Translations under genes and position numbers: made by a program
Shown: piece after piece, positions 44,150 to 55,450 of the stretch
Layout of the letters: each line of letters opens with the position of its first letter
How positions within the stretch are numbered: position 1 is the first letter of the stretch
The notes under the pieces: generated by a model
What the model was told of the DNA's origin: nothing
Databases searched by the model: none
What the model saw: the letters and a program-made list of their open reading frames with translations, nothing else
Assembly (NCBI GenBank): GCA_964058845.1
Contig: CAXKVR010000141.1
Span: 62,001 to 126,000, forward strand
DNA from: Carex sylvatica
Lineage: Eukaryota; Streptophyta; Magnoliopsida; Poales; Cyperaceae
Direction of reading: 5' to 3'
DNA: 64,000 nt

Positions 44150-44745
44150 GAAGCAAGGAGTATAACTATAAACGAAAGAAAGATTTCAATTTTCAATTTT
44201 GACAGCCAACTAGATATTCTATGTCTAAAGAATAAGTTACTCACACATGAGATTATGGCACGAAGAGAGTTCAACACAGAACTTCAATGTGAAGTTTGTC
44301 AAGCCTGCTCCTTAGAAACAACTATACATCTGTTCTTCGATGTAATTTTGCTATTACTTTTTGGCATAATCTTACTAGGCTAACGGGTTGTAGAATGTTT
44401 TCTCAAGGACATTCAGTGCAAGCAATTCTGCTTAATTCACTTCACAGGTACAAAGATCAAAGGTCAAGAAGTAAGTGGGGGGTGATCTTCTTTGCCAGTT
44501 GTTAGTTCATTTGAAAAAACATGAACTGCAATATATTTGAAGGGGTATGGACCCAGGTGTTGCTGCTGATCATGCGAGAAAAGAAGCAATGTTATCGCTA
44601 CGTTACTGTTAAATATTAGTTGAATTTTAGTAGTTCTTTAATTGTTGTTTTACTAATTTTTCTTTTTGTTCGGAAGTTTTCTGTAGTTGTTGTAATTCGG
44701 TATAAATATGTAATTTGATAGCCACTATTAGAGTTTCAAAAAAAG
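44150..44745 (+). pseudogene. LINE-type retrotransposon 3' fragment (zf-RVT region)
   Basis: Translated in pieces, the region gives LQCEVCQACSLETTIHLFF, then, after a one-base frame change, CNFAITFWHNLTRLTGC. This is the Cys/His pattern of the C-terminal zinc-binding region of plant LINE reverse transcriptases (CxxC...HLFFxC). There are further stops, and no reverse transcriptase core or poly-A tail is resolved. Confidence 0.6.
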
Positions 44746-44901
44746 ACAGCCGACTAGATATTTTAGAGAGTATAGAAGTTTTGACTTGAATTATGCGTTT
44801 TTTATTGTAACCTGCGTAAGAATGACATGGTGGGATAGCGATCTCTCAAATCGGACAATTCATCTTTAACCATAACTTAATTTTGCTCTTGCAAGCAACC
44901 C

Positions 44902-46042
44902 AATTTTTTATTTATATCTAAAAAAAATTAATTTTAAAAAATAACCAAACGGGGGGTTGGGATTTGAAAAGTACCCAGTAAAAAATTTTCTAGTTTCTTA
45001 ATTAGATATTGAATTTTTTTTTTTCGATTTTAGGATTAAAAAAAAAAAAACCGGATAAAAAATTTGAGGATTCAATTTTTTTTCAATTTTTTTTATTTAA
45101 ATAGAAATATTTATAATTTATTTATTTTTTGTATTGAAGTATTATAAATATTTAATATATTTCTTTAAAAATAGATGGAATACTACATAATTTAATTTAA
45201 TTTAATTTATTAGAAAGACTGCTACAAATAATCCAGATCAACATTTTTCTTGCCGGATAATTTGCGGCTGTAAGAAAAATTAATATATTGCTTTATGAGT
45301 CATAGGAAAAAAATAAAAATGCTTGGATTCTGAGTTATTAATCCCGATTTAAAAGTCACTTCTAGGTAATACAGAAAATATTATGATCCTTCTAGTACAT
45401 TTAATTTATAAAAAGTTGTATCTGTTTTGAGAATTCTTTTTAATAATAATCATTAAATATATTAAAAAAAATTCAAAAATAGATACAACTTTTTAGAAAT
45501 TAAATATACTAGAAAGATCAAAATATTTTATGTATTACCTAGAAATGACTTTTAAACTGGGATCAATAACTCAGAATCCAAGCATTTTTATTTTTTTTCA
45601 ATGACTCATAAAGAAATATATTAATTTTTCTTACGGCCACAAATAATCCGGCATGAAAAATATTGATCCGGATTATTTGTAGCAGTCTTTCTAATAAATC
45701 AAATTATATAATATTTTATCTATTTTCAAATAAATATATTAAATATTTCTAATACTTCAATACAAAAAATAAATAAATTATAAATATTTCTATTTAAATA
45801 AAAGCTGAAAAATGAAAAAAAAAATTGAATCCGTAAAAAAAAATTCCGGTTTTCTTTTTTTTTCTGAAAAGGTTTTGGAATTCCAAAACCGAAAAATAAA
45901 TTTCCGATTTTAGATTGAATTACAGGAAAAATATTTTCCAGTTTTAGACTGAATTACCGAATTACAATTTGGGTACTTTTCGAAATTCTTTGTCAAACTG
46001 GTTAGTTTTTACAAAAAAAAATTTATATATAAATAAAAAATT
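44902..46042. mobile_element. 1.14-kb AT-rich palindrome (foldback element)
   Basis: The two halves are inverted copies along nearly their whole length, centred near 45450-45470: the left has GATTTGAAAAGTACCC, GACTGCTACAAATAATCC and GCTTGGATTCTGAGTTATTA; the right has each in reverse complement. Terminal TTTTTTATTTATAT matches the reverse complement of the right end. No target duplication or coding capacity found. Confidence 0.8.
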
Positions 46043-46409
46043 CGGCGTGTATGCACACGGTTTCCAATTTTTATTTTTAAAAATTAACAAAATCAAATTA
46101 TGAGAAACAAGAATAATTTGTTTTTGTTTTTTTCAAAAAATAGATGAAATTGAACTATTGATTTCGGACATATTATTGGGACCAACATTAATGATTCGGT
46201 CCCATTAACCTCTCACTAGTAGAAACCGGATGGAAGAGAGAAAATGTAAGAGAGTAGAAAGTTTGCATATCACATTCTCTATTGAGAATGAACTGATAAT
46301 TTGATCTCAATAGTTTATGAATTTTATGTGATAAAAACAGACTCCAACTTGCAAAATTTATTATAACTTAATCATTGATTATGTACTAAGCAGTCAATGT
46401 CACAGGCCT
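46043..46409. other. Intergenic region
   Basis: AT-rich, nothing recognised. Confidence 0.4.
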
Positions 46410-46574
46410 GGATCCCCTAAAGTAACTCAAATTTTGAGTTTGAATTCAGACCGTCAAATTATTCGGACCAATCTAATTTTGAGTTGAAATTTATGTTATT
46501 TCTTTAGTAATCATGCAAATTTTAATCGAATAGTTTGAATTCAAACTCAAAATTTGAGTTACTTTAGGCAACTC
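46410..46574. mobile_element. Small palindromic MITE, copy 2 of the AAGTAACTCAAA family
   Basis: CCTAAAGTAACTCAAATTTTG on the left in part mirrors CAAAATTTGAGTTACTTTAG on the right. Same family as 36322-36477. The borders are approximate and no clear target duplication was found. Confidence 0.75.
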
Positions 46575-46594
46575 GAATTCTCTGTCATATAGGT

Positions 46595-46782
46595 GAGTTC
46601 GGATCCCCTAAACTCAACTTTTGGATTTTGAATCGAGACCATCTAATTCAAATCTGTCGTTCGGGATTCATATTCGTTGCTCGGAATGTATGCACTCCAC
46701 TTCAGATTAATTATTACGGATTCGAATCAGACAATCCCAATTTAAAATCTAACAATTGAGTTACTTCACTGGATCTGAATTC
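46595..46782. mobile_element. Small palindromic MITE, copy 3, 188 bp, 9-bp target duplication CATATAGGT
   Basis: Begins GAGTTCGGATCCCC and ends GGATCTGAATTC; more diverged than copies 1 and 2. CATATAGGT flanks at 46586-46594 and 46783-46791. Only about 20 bp separate it from copy 2. Confidence 0.75.
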
Positions 46783-46791
46783 CATATAGGT

Positions 46792-47641
46792 TGGGTAACG
46801 AAGGTACAAGATCGCTAAAGATGAAAAAATGTCCAAGGTTAGCTTGGGAATTTATGGAATTCCTATCACCTTAGACTGTCCGATCATAATATTTTTGTTA
46901 TTTAGATTCAGATTATCTGATCATACTTTACATGAATATTAAGGAAGCTCTCTACATTTTATTTCGGACTGGATTGATCCAGATTCTCAATTGTCAATTT
47001 TGCTGGTTGCCAGTTTTTATAGATCACTTAAGATGTATTTGAATGAAGATTTGGGTTAATAAAAATAGTGAGCTAATTCAAATTTGAGATAGTAAGTTAA
47101 CTCAACTTTTGATTGAATTAGTAGAATAACATGCTAATTCATAAAAAATAAAAAATAGTCTTTTTAATAATTCAAATACATTCAAATATAAAATAATAAT
47201 TGAGAACATTTACTTATTCAAATTAACACTATTTTTTACTTTATTTGAATTAACACTATTCTTTACCTCATCTAAACGTAACCAATGCTAACGTAATTTT
47301 TGGTGCGAGCTATATGTTTTTGGACGGTCAAAATGTAAAAATTTATTATGATGAGTGGACTTTGTTGGTGTATTATAAGGCATAGGAGGAATATAATGAA
47401 GTCTGCTTTGTAGGGACCAATAGAGTCAAAAATTAACAGATCCATGATTTTACTAATTAGATCAATTATTGTATATTGGGAAGGAACAATGGATGAGAAG
47501 ATTAAAGAGGAACAGTGGAGGTGTACCAAGAAGTACCAATAATTAATGGTGATTGATTGATGCTGACTAGTTGTAATTGAGTGCACAAAACGTTTATTTT
47601 GTAATAGTTAACAAAAACTTCCTTCTAATATATATATATAC
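46792..47641. other. Intergenic region
   Basis: AT-rich, no gene recognised. Confidence 0.4.
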
Positions 47642-48066
47642 GAGATTGGCTACTATGCTTATATAAGCATATCTCCACATATGCTTATAACTCATTTTTG
47701 TGTTTCTAATGTCCAAATGGTCGATCGGAACCATTCATCTTGTTCTCCATATTAATATATTCTTGGAGACCAAATTTTACATTTTTCTGAATTTTTTTAC
47801 TATTTATTAAGCCAATTCGAAAATCTCTGATCCAACGGTGGCTTAACAAAACAGTAAAATCAGAAGCCACCGTTGGATCAGAGATTTTCGAATTGGCTTA
47901 ATAAATAGTAAAAAAATTCATAAAAATGTAAAATTTGGTCTCCAAGAACATATTAATATGGAGAACAAGATGAACGGTTCCGATCGACCATTTGGACATT
48001 GGAAACACAAAAATGGGTTATAAGCATATATAGGGATATGCTTATATAAGCATAGTAGCCAACCTC
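47642..48066. mobile_element. Hairpin MITE, copy 4 (425 bp) in a TA repeat
   Basis: Inner core shared with copies 1-3, but a third type of outer arm (GAGATTGGCTACTATGC, then TGCTTATATAAGCA, a 14-bp palindrome, about 15-20 bp from each end). TA repeats flank both sides. Confidence 0.9.
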
Positions 48067-48360
48067 ATATATATATATAATAGTTTTAAAAAATAGTGAT
48101 ACTGATAATTGGTTGGTATAGGATTGAGAGCCTAAACATTGTTCATCTTTTGTAATCTTGTATAGAACATCCTACGGCTAGATAGAGCAGCTCTTTTACC
48201 CGCCTATCTATGATTATGATTATGATTATGAGAGCTTAAAATTATGATAAGGATAGAGGATAATATATCGTGATCGTGACTTTCGTCTTTCGCGCAATTA
48301 AGGCTTTGATTTTTGGAGGTGATGAAACCTAATGGTGCTGTGCTGTCTGTGTATTGTTTG

Positions 48361-48712
48361 TAAATTTAAGTGAATTGGGCTGACTATGTAGTTGGGCTTT
48401 GTGATTTACTGGGCTATTATCTAGGGAAGTAATACTTACCTATCTAAATTTAAGTAAATTGGGCTGACTATGTAGTTGGGCTTTGTGATTAATGGGCTAT
48501 TATCTAGGGAAGTAATATACTTACCTATCTAAATTTAAGTAAATTGGGCTAACTAGGTAGTTGGGCTTTGTGATTTACTGGGCTATTATCTAGGGAAGTA
48601 ATATACTTACCTATCTAAATTTAAGTAAATTGGGCTGACTTGTAGTTGGGCTTTGTGATTTACTGGGCTATCTAAATTTAAGTAAGTTGGGCTCTGTGAT
48701 TTACTGGGCTAT
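48361..48712 (+). repeat. Tandem repeat, about 85-bp unit, four copies plus a shortened fifth
   Basis: TAAATTTAAGTRAATTGGGC starts units at 48361, 48445, 48530, 48616 and 48673. The last unit lacks the TTATCTAGGGAAGTAATA part. Units are over 90 percent alike by eye, so the array is young. Confidence 0.93.
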
Positions 48713-48892
48713 GTATCAAATTTAGTTCTATCTGAAAATCAATTCTATATCTGACATTGTTTCTTTCGCTTGTGCTGTGCTCTTACTAAACAACAAGATA
48801 CTTGGGGAATTGGTTATCAATGAAGAGCCTATAAAACCTCTACCATTAATTATAATCAATTGATTTTCAAATAGAACTAAATTTGATACATA
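48710..48892. mobile_element. Foldback element, about 183 bp
   Basis: TGTATCAAATTTAGTTCTAT near 48712 is mirrored by ATAGAACTAAATTTGATACA ending near 48890. The interior (48745-48855) is unique. A TA target duplication is possible at the ends. It abuts the 85-bp tandem repeat. Confidence 0.75.
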
Positions 48893-51693
48893 TTCTATTT
48901 AAACCGTGAAAAGTAACCACGATTTTATTACCTTTTATTTTGATACACACTTTTTAGTTAACATGCATGGTTGTCTTATTGTCAGTATATCATGTCACTA
49001 TAATTTTGGAATATTGTAACATGTGATTTTATTGTGTATATATGTTTTGGAGACGTGCTTTAAGCATCATGCATGATGATCCATTATAATTTCAACCTTT
49101 TCAATCAGAATTTCAATTTTGTCATTAATTAATACACCGTTATTGATACGTAATTAATATAGTAAAAATGACTCTCTTTCTTTTTAAGCTGTTGTGAATA
49201 AAAATTCAAAGAAATATACTGCCTATTTTATTTCTTTTTTAATTATTTTCCTCTATAATTTACAAAATTATATTTCAATATGAGGATGATACGAGTTTAT
49301 TTGACCTTTGTTTTATTTTTTTCTTTAACCTCCTAAGCCCAGATCACACCTTGAAGACACCACTAAATAAAAATAAATTACGTATTTTTTTTATACTTAG
49401 TCAAAGCCTAAGAATTTTTTATTTGAGAAAAATTAATGCCCACGGAGTCCACACGTAATTCATAATAATATTATTGTGTGCTGATTTTAAATTCCAGCAG
49501 GAGCGATTGAAAAAAAAAACTCTGAATACTCTCGCAACGAGGAACAACGGAGTAGGCAAAAAAAAAATGTTGAAAATTTTATTTGTAACATTTAATATAA
49601 ATTAAAAATACAAAAGTAGCACGTCTGTTCTCAAGAGACAAATATTGAGTTCAGATTTGTATGCTACTTTTTTTTATTTTTTTTTATTTTAACAATGTTA
49701 AACAAAAGTCGAAAAAAAAAATGCTGGTGACATTACTAAATGGTAAATGCACCGACGGGGGTAGCGAGGTAAAATACATTTATAACAGTTTTGAAGAGAG
49801 AAGTTGAAGGGGTTCGTACTTTGTAGAGCGACAGCGAATAGAGTGCAGACAAAGCAACGGTCACAGTCTGCCCACGACTTTCCATTTGGTACGATTATCG
49901 CGATAAATTGAGGTTCTCGTGATAAAGTGGGAGAGAAGAAGGTAGCGTACTACTGGGCTACTGGCTACTGCTCAGAATATGATAAAATTTTACAAAAATT
50001 AACCTGGGCCCGCCTGGCTAACAATAACAATTATAACATAAAATACATAATGGGTCTGATCTTAAAAGGTCATGTGGTCCCCTTATGATTTAACAGCCCA
50101 CTCACGACCAACTCTTTCACTTCTCTCCGTTTTTATCATTAAATGGAGAGGTAAGGTGCCCCCGCTTACAACTTTCAAAATAAAATAAATGTGTTCTTAT
50201 TTTCTTTGTTAATTTGCTCCAGTGTCAATCCCTTTTTCTATTTCCGAGAAAATAACTTCATTTTTCCATCCAACTATTCAAATATTTCTAATATTTAGAT
50301 TTTGAAGAGAAGAAAAAAAAAACATTAAATTTTACTTTCAAATCTGAACTGTTAAAAGTATTTGAATAGTTAGAATGAAGAAAAATATATTCTTGTTTTT
50401 TTGTTTTGAAAAAAAATCGCAGATTTGGTTCCAATTTACTCGGGCCTAGAGTAGGGGTGTTCAAACGATCGGTTTGCTTCAAACCGAACTAAAATAACTA
50501 AACCAATTTTTTTTCAATTTTCAAAAATAAAACCGAACCAAACCGAACCGATTAAACTTATAAACCGATTAAGAACCGAACCAAATAAATCATTTTTTTT
50601 CGTTATCTATGCACATGTTGCGTCTTATGAATACATGGGCTCAATTTTTATTTTTATGTGCTAATTTTCATAATTATTTATTTGATAATTATTCAATTTC
50701 CTTTGTCATCTTTACTTAAGAGGCCATGAGTTTGTAACTTAGTGCTTATATAAAGATAAATCTAATATTTAATAGATAAGCTAGAGTATAATAAAATAAA
50801 TACGCCTCATTATTACAGCTTCCGAATACAAAAATATATCTCTATGAACCGCACCATTATTTTAGTTGATTCCTATAAATATATTTCTTTCAATTTGATT
50901 TAATTGAATGATGTTTAATACGGGTATGGCGCTGTTTATTGTTCCGATAATTAGTTAATTTAATGCCTGCAAGAAACAAGTGCTTGCTCCGTCCAAGTAC
51001 CTACAATCAATGTTTAGCACGGACGTTCTTGTACTTGTAGATAACTGTCTATCATATTTAATTTGGAGATCTTTCATTTGTACAAAATTATAGGGAAAAT
51101 AAAAAATCAAAAAAATCAAAAACCTTACACAATATTCTATACTTGTGTTACTCTCTTATTTCTTTCTTTCTATGCTTGGCTGCTTCAAAATGAGGACCAA
51201 AACTCTCCATTTATACTTGTAATGGAATACTCTAAATCCAATTCAAATTTATTAATTTTAGAAGTTTCTTAACCTATCTAGCTAAAGTTAGCCTTCATGA
51301 ATATAATTGACTATTTTAGAAATTTTCTATCAACCTAGTAAAATTGATTTCATGAATCTTCTAAAAATTTCCTATTAATGCAATTTGAGTTGGGTTAGAC
51401 TAGGTTTCTTTTATAGTCATTGATATGCTGCCAACAAATATATTGATAAAATATGAAAAAAGTATTTACAAAAGAGTAAATTTACTCATCATAACACTAT
51501 ACAAAGATTTTCTTGTTGATACCTGGCAACATATAGGGTTGGACTATTGTTGTCTTTTTTTTTTTTTTTTAAACAATATAGTAGCTCTGAGGTTAGTTAC
51601 AAAAATTTTAAAAAAAAACAAATTACATCTATAGGTACTCAATCATATTACAGTCCCGACCCCTTATGTACCAATTTATTATCAACAATACAA
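48893..51693. other. Intergenic region with an AACCGAACC-rich patch
   Basis: AT-rich, no gene recognised. At about 50468-50587 degenerate AACCGAACC/AAACCGA words cluster, a low-complexity type common in plant genomes. Region 49760-49950 is GC-richer but without a recognisable frame. Confidence 0.5.
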
Positions 51694-52115
51694 CATCCAC
51701 AATACACCCTCTTGTACCGCTCTTTGTACCATAATGCTTGGCTCACATCGTCTCTTCTCAAAGATTTTATTGTTTCGATCTTTCCATAGTGACCAACAAG
51801 TTACTATAAACAAAACACCCATTATTTTCTAGTTAACCTTCCTTTACTCAGCCATGATGCAATATACGTTTGTTGTATAGATTAGTGTGAGTGCATGATT
51901 CTGCATCCACAATACACCCTCTTGTACCGCTCTTTGTACCATAATGCTCGACTCACACCATCTCCTCTCGAAGATTTTATTATTTTGATCTTCCCATAGT
52001 GACCAGCAAGTTACTATAAACAAAATACCCATTATTTTCTAGGAAACCTTCCTCTACTCGTTGGCCATGATGCTATATAGTTTGTTGTACTGATAGGTGT
52101 GAGTACATGATTCTA
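51694..52115 (-). pseudogene. LINE 3' fragment, tandemly duplicated (210-bp unit, two copies)
   Basis: CATCCACAATACACCCTCTT opens units at 51694 and 51904; the units match closely over their length. On the minus strand one unit reads CWSLWEDQNNKIFERR, the Trp-rich sequence that follows the zinc-binding region in plant LINE proteins. Duplication of a non-autonomous LINE tail is unusual but there is no reading frame beyond it. Confidence 0.65.
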
Positions 52116-52180
52116 CCTCCAAGCTGAATTGCTATTTCCTTCGGAAACCGAACAACAAACTAATATTTAAAAGATAGATA

Positions 52181-53013
52181 TGTTGTTCTATGCAATCTTC
52201 TAATTACTTTGTTTGACTAATTTTTAAAACATACAATGATTGTATTTAACGATTTCACTGTATGAGTGAGTTTGCAAGTTCAAAAACATTATAATTGCAA
52301 GATTAAAGTTAAAGAGCCAATAGAATTAACAAGACTATAAATTGTAATATCAAATAGATAAGTAAAGTAAATTTGAGATTGTTGATTTTAGGAACTATCC
52401 ATTCAGTATGGAATGTATTGAATGGTAGCAGACAGATATGGAGCATTGCAGTATAGAAGAATTTTTCTGTTTGACAAACCGTTTGGAATGGAAAGTTCCG
52501 TATCAAGTTAGAGAATTTCCAATATAACATGTTACGTTCTGAACAGTTACCATCTGTACTGTACGCTACTTGAGAAACACAGAATTGGAGAAAATACACT
52601 ATTTATTTTGTACGAACCTAGACGTATTGAACGGAAAGGGTACATTTCAAAAGGGCAAAAAAACCCTAACTACAACACATTTGAACTATCCGTTCGAACG
52701 GAAGATTGTCGTTCCGAATGAAATAGTTCAAGAACCTAAATTTGGAGCCTATAAATAGAGTAAATACTCTCACTCCAGACTTAAGAAAGCCGCCCCTAAA
52801 TTTTAAAAAACACTAATTATGTGTTCTTTAGAGCTTCCTTCATTGAGAGAGCTAAAACTTCAATACTCCTTTGATAATCTCAAATTCACTTGACTAGTCT
52901 TCTCTATATTTAGTTAGAGTGTTGGTTCGTGTTCAATAGTGTGGAGACCTACTCATTGCTCCATTTCTATAGCTAGGTAACTTCCTTTTTGTAGGGCATT
53001 AAAGTGTTCACTG
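52181..53013 (+). mobile_element. 5' part of a Copia-type LTR (LTR-a), split by later insertions
   Basis: Starts TGTTGTTCTATGCAATC and is similar over its first 80 bp to LTR-b at 54144 (TTTGACTAATTT...AAAACATACAAT). TATA box at 52750-52757. Short GTTCGAACGGA/GTTCCG words recur in U3. The sequence is interrupted at 53013 by a reverse-oriented solo LTR. A matching U5-like stretch at 55165-55445 (GAAGACGTAGGCATTTTAAG) is probably its continuation. Confidence 0.65.
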
Positions 53014-54107
53014 TGTAGAGAAGGGGTGAATAGATCTTTTTTATATTTTTGTCTAAGTAATAATATTCTAGCGTGTCTATAAGTTATTCTTGGCGGAAAC
53101 TAGAATAACTTTGTCCTAAACTAAATATAAAGTAAATAAAGTAAATAGTAGAGTTTAGAGACACTTGACACGAGAGTTGTTTACAGAGTTCGGCACTAAC
53201 GCCTACGTCTCTGGGGCTCGCGACTTTCTAGATGGCGCGTCTTTCTTTACCTAATGAGAAAAGATTACAAGGTGAAACCAGTGAGCCCTTACAATCTTCT
53301 GGAAAGTCGCACGGTCCTAATAGGAGCACTGAAGGCTCAAATGAAGACAATCTGTCAAGGATTGCTAGGTGAGCACAAGGATCAAAGTAGTAAATAATTC
53401 GATCACGTAGGATCACTCTAGGAGTTGGTTGATTGATTGAATAAGCTTGAGATTGATTGTGTATATTGAAGTTTGAGTGCACAAGCAACAACGACTTTCT
53501 CTAGATCTATAAATACAAAATATTAAAGTTGGAGGCGGCTAAAGTGATTCTCCAAACCTAGGTATAGTTTTTTATTTATAAAGAGATGATAAAAAGGAAG
53601 TAAGTAGTGCTGATCATTGTAACGGTATAGGAGACCGTTACAACGGTAGGTTAATCTGAGCGGTTTGGAGTGTAACGGTGGTTATTGTTGATAACGGACA
53701 ACGGTTCCCACCACAAAAATCCTATGTCTGGTTTAGCGTTATATGACGTGAAATCCTATTTTATGCGTTATGGATTTTGTAGAGAATTTATTTATTCCGT
53801 TGTAACGATCACTGGACCGTTACAACGATAGTCCTCACTTAGGTCAATCTCAAACTTATTTTACCAATCTTACATATACGTTATCATTAATCTTGAGTTA
53901 ATGCTTTTGCTATCCAGTGTCTTGTGCTTCATGACTACATCCTTGATGTTGTATTGCAGTACATTAATTCATCATTGATGTGTAATTACTGATCCTTCAC
54001 TTGTCATGAACCTGCAAAAATACTCAAGAAGAAAAACTGTAAAATGCAATTATGTATGTTTTACAAATCCAGTCAAACGAATAAGTCAAGGTCTCCCAAG
54101 GCCAACA
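53014..54107 (-). mobile_element. Solo LTR (LTR-c), Copia type, near-perfect 5-bp target duplication CACTG/CACCG
   Basis: On the plus strand it runs TGTAGAGAAGG to GGCCAACA. On the minus strand it starts TGTTGGCCTTGG, has TATAAATA (53580-53573), then AAGATTGTAAGGGCTCAC, a GAGACGTAGGCG stretch, and ends CTATTCACCCC plus CTACA, typical of SIRE/Tork-like Copia LTRs. Its U3 repeats ACCGTTACAACG-type words. CACTG (53009-53013) and CACCG (54108-54112) flank it, differing at one base. Confidence 0.75.
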
Positions 54108-54143
54108 CACCGGCTCGAGCATTTTCGCTCACATATAAACATA

Positions 54144-55159
54144 TGTTGGTTGTAGCAATAATATTTTTCGTCTATTTGACTAATTTGCAAAACATACAAT
54201 TATTGAATTTTACGATTTATTCTATTTTTAGAGTTATGCAGGTTCAAGTTAATTGGAATTGCAATATGGATTGCTTGAAACTGAAGAAATCATGAAGTCA
54301 CTTATCAAGATTTTTTAAATTATAATATTTTAAACTTGGTAAAGTGTGTTTGAAGTTGTTTCAACATGATACAAACGTTGGTAATGTTTGTAAAACGTTA
54401 TAACGATTTAACCTGTAAGAAATCGCTAAGGGACAGCTTGATCAAACACATAATTTAATCTCAAACGTTACAGACATTTTATAAATGTTGTAACATTTTA
54501 ATTAAATTCATGTTTCCAGAAAATCCTATTTTGATCAAGTTTTTACAGTGTCAAATCGTTGGTAATGTTTAATAATCATTGGTAACATTTTGATCAATAT
54601 CAAAGCTGTCAGAAAATTAAAACCCTAAATCACATTTTGAACTAAAATGTTGGTAACGTTTTAGGTCAAACAGCTCATTAAAGAGTTGTCTCTATAAATA
54701 GGGCTTTCTTCCCAAATCATCTCAACCGACCCTAAACTTCTAAAACATGATTTTCTGAGAGATTTAGTTACTCCATTGTTGTGAGAGCTTAAAACTTTAA
54801 AATCCATCAAACAACCTCAAATCCACTTCACTAATCTCAAGTTAGATTATGTTAGAGTGATCTATTGAGTGTTTCTCTTGAGTAGCTTAAACTTAGAGAC
54901 CTTGTTCTCATCTCTAGTAGGCCGATTAACTTCCTGCTTGGATTGTAAGGGCTCAACGGTTCACAAGTTGTAATCATTTCGTATTGGGTAATAGAAAGAC
55001 GCACCTAGAAGAGGTTGCGAAGCCCCGAAGACGTAGGCCTTTGTTTTGCCAAACTTCGTTATCATCCCGCATGTCAAATTTCTCTAAACTTTTCTATTTA
55101 CTTGTAATTGTGATTATTTTTAGTTTTTTGAGCAATTAGTGCTGCCTCTTAGTGTAACA
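54144..55159 (+). mobile_element. Solo LTR (LTR-b), Copia type, target duplication ACATA
   Basis: 1,016 bp from TGTTGGTTGTAG to GTGTAACA, flanked by ACATA at 54139-54143 and 55160-55164. TATA box at 54693-54700. The U5 side has TAAGGGCTCAACGGTTCACA and GAAGACGTAGGCC. Its U3 repeats GTTGGTAACGTTT-like words. No internal retroelement region, hence a solo LTR. Confidence 0.85.
54693..54700 (+). promoter_or_regulatory. TATA box of LTR-b
   Basis: TATAAATA in TGTCTCTATAAATAGGG, downstream of the repeated GTAACGTTT words. Equivalent boxes: 52750-52757 in LTR-a and 53573-53580 (minus) in LTR-c. Confidence 0.5.
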
Positions 55160-55164
55160 ACATA

Positions 55165-55450
55165 GCTATATGACGATCCTCTGTGTAGGACTCTCTAGCT
55201 CGAGCTTTTAGGCTCAACTTTGTACATGAGTTAGGTCGTAACTTCTCACCTTTTTTAGGCTCACGTGTCACAAGTTGTACCATTTTCTCATTGGGTAATA
55301 GAAAAGGCGTGCCGACGAAGTTGTGTTGCTTCGAAGACGTAGGCATTTTAAGCCGAACTCCATTAACACCCTCTGGTCCTGAGGCAGAAATAACACATTG
55401 CACACTCTTTAGATCATGGGGATTACAAATATGGTTTGATCATCAGTATT
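55165..55450 (+). mobile_element. U5-like Copia LTR fragment, probably the continuation of LTR-a
   Basis: GTGTCACAAGTTGTACCATT, GGGTAATAGAAAAGGCG and GAAGACGTAGGCATT follow the same order as the U5 side of LTR-b. It is cut at 55450 by the Copia element. Confidence 0.6.
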
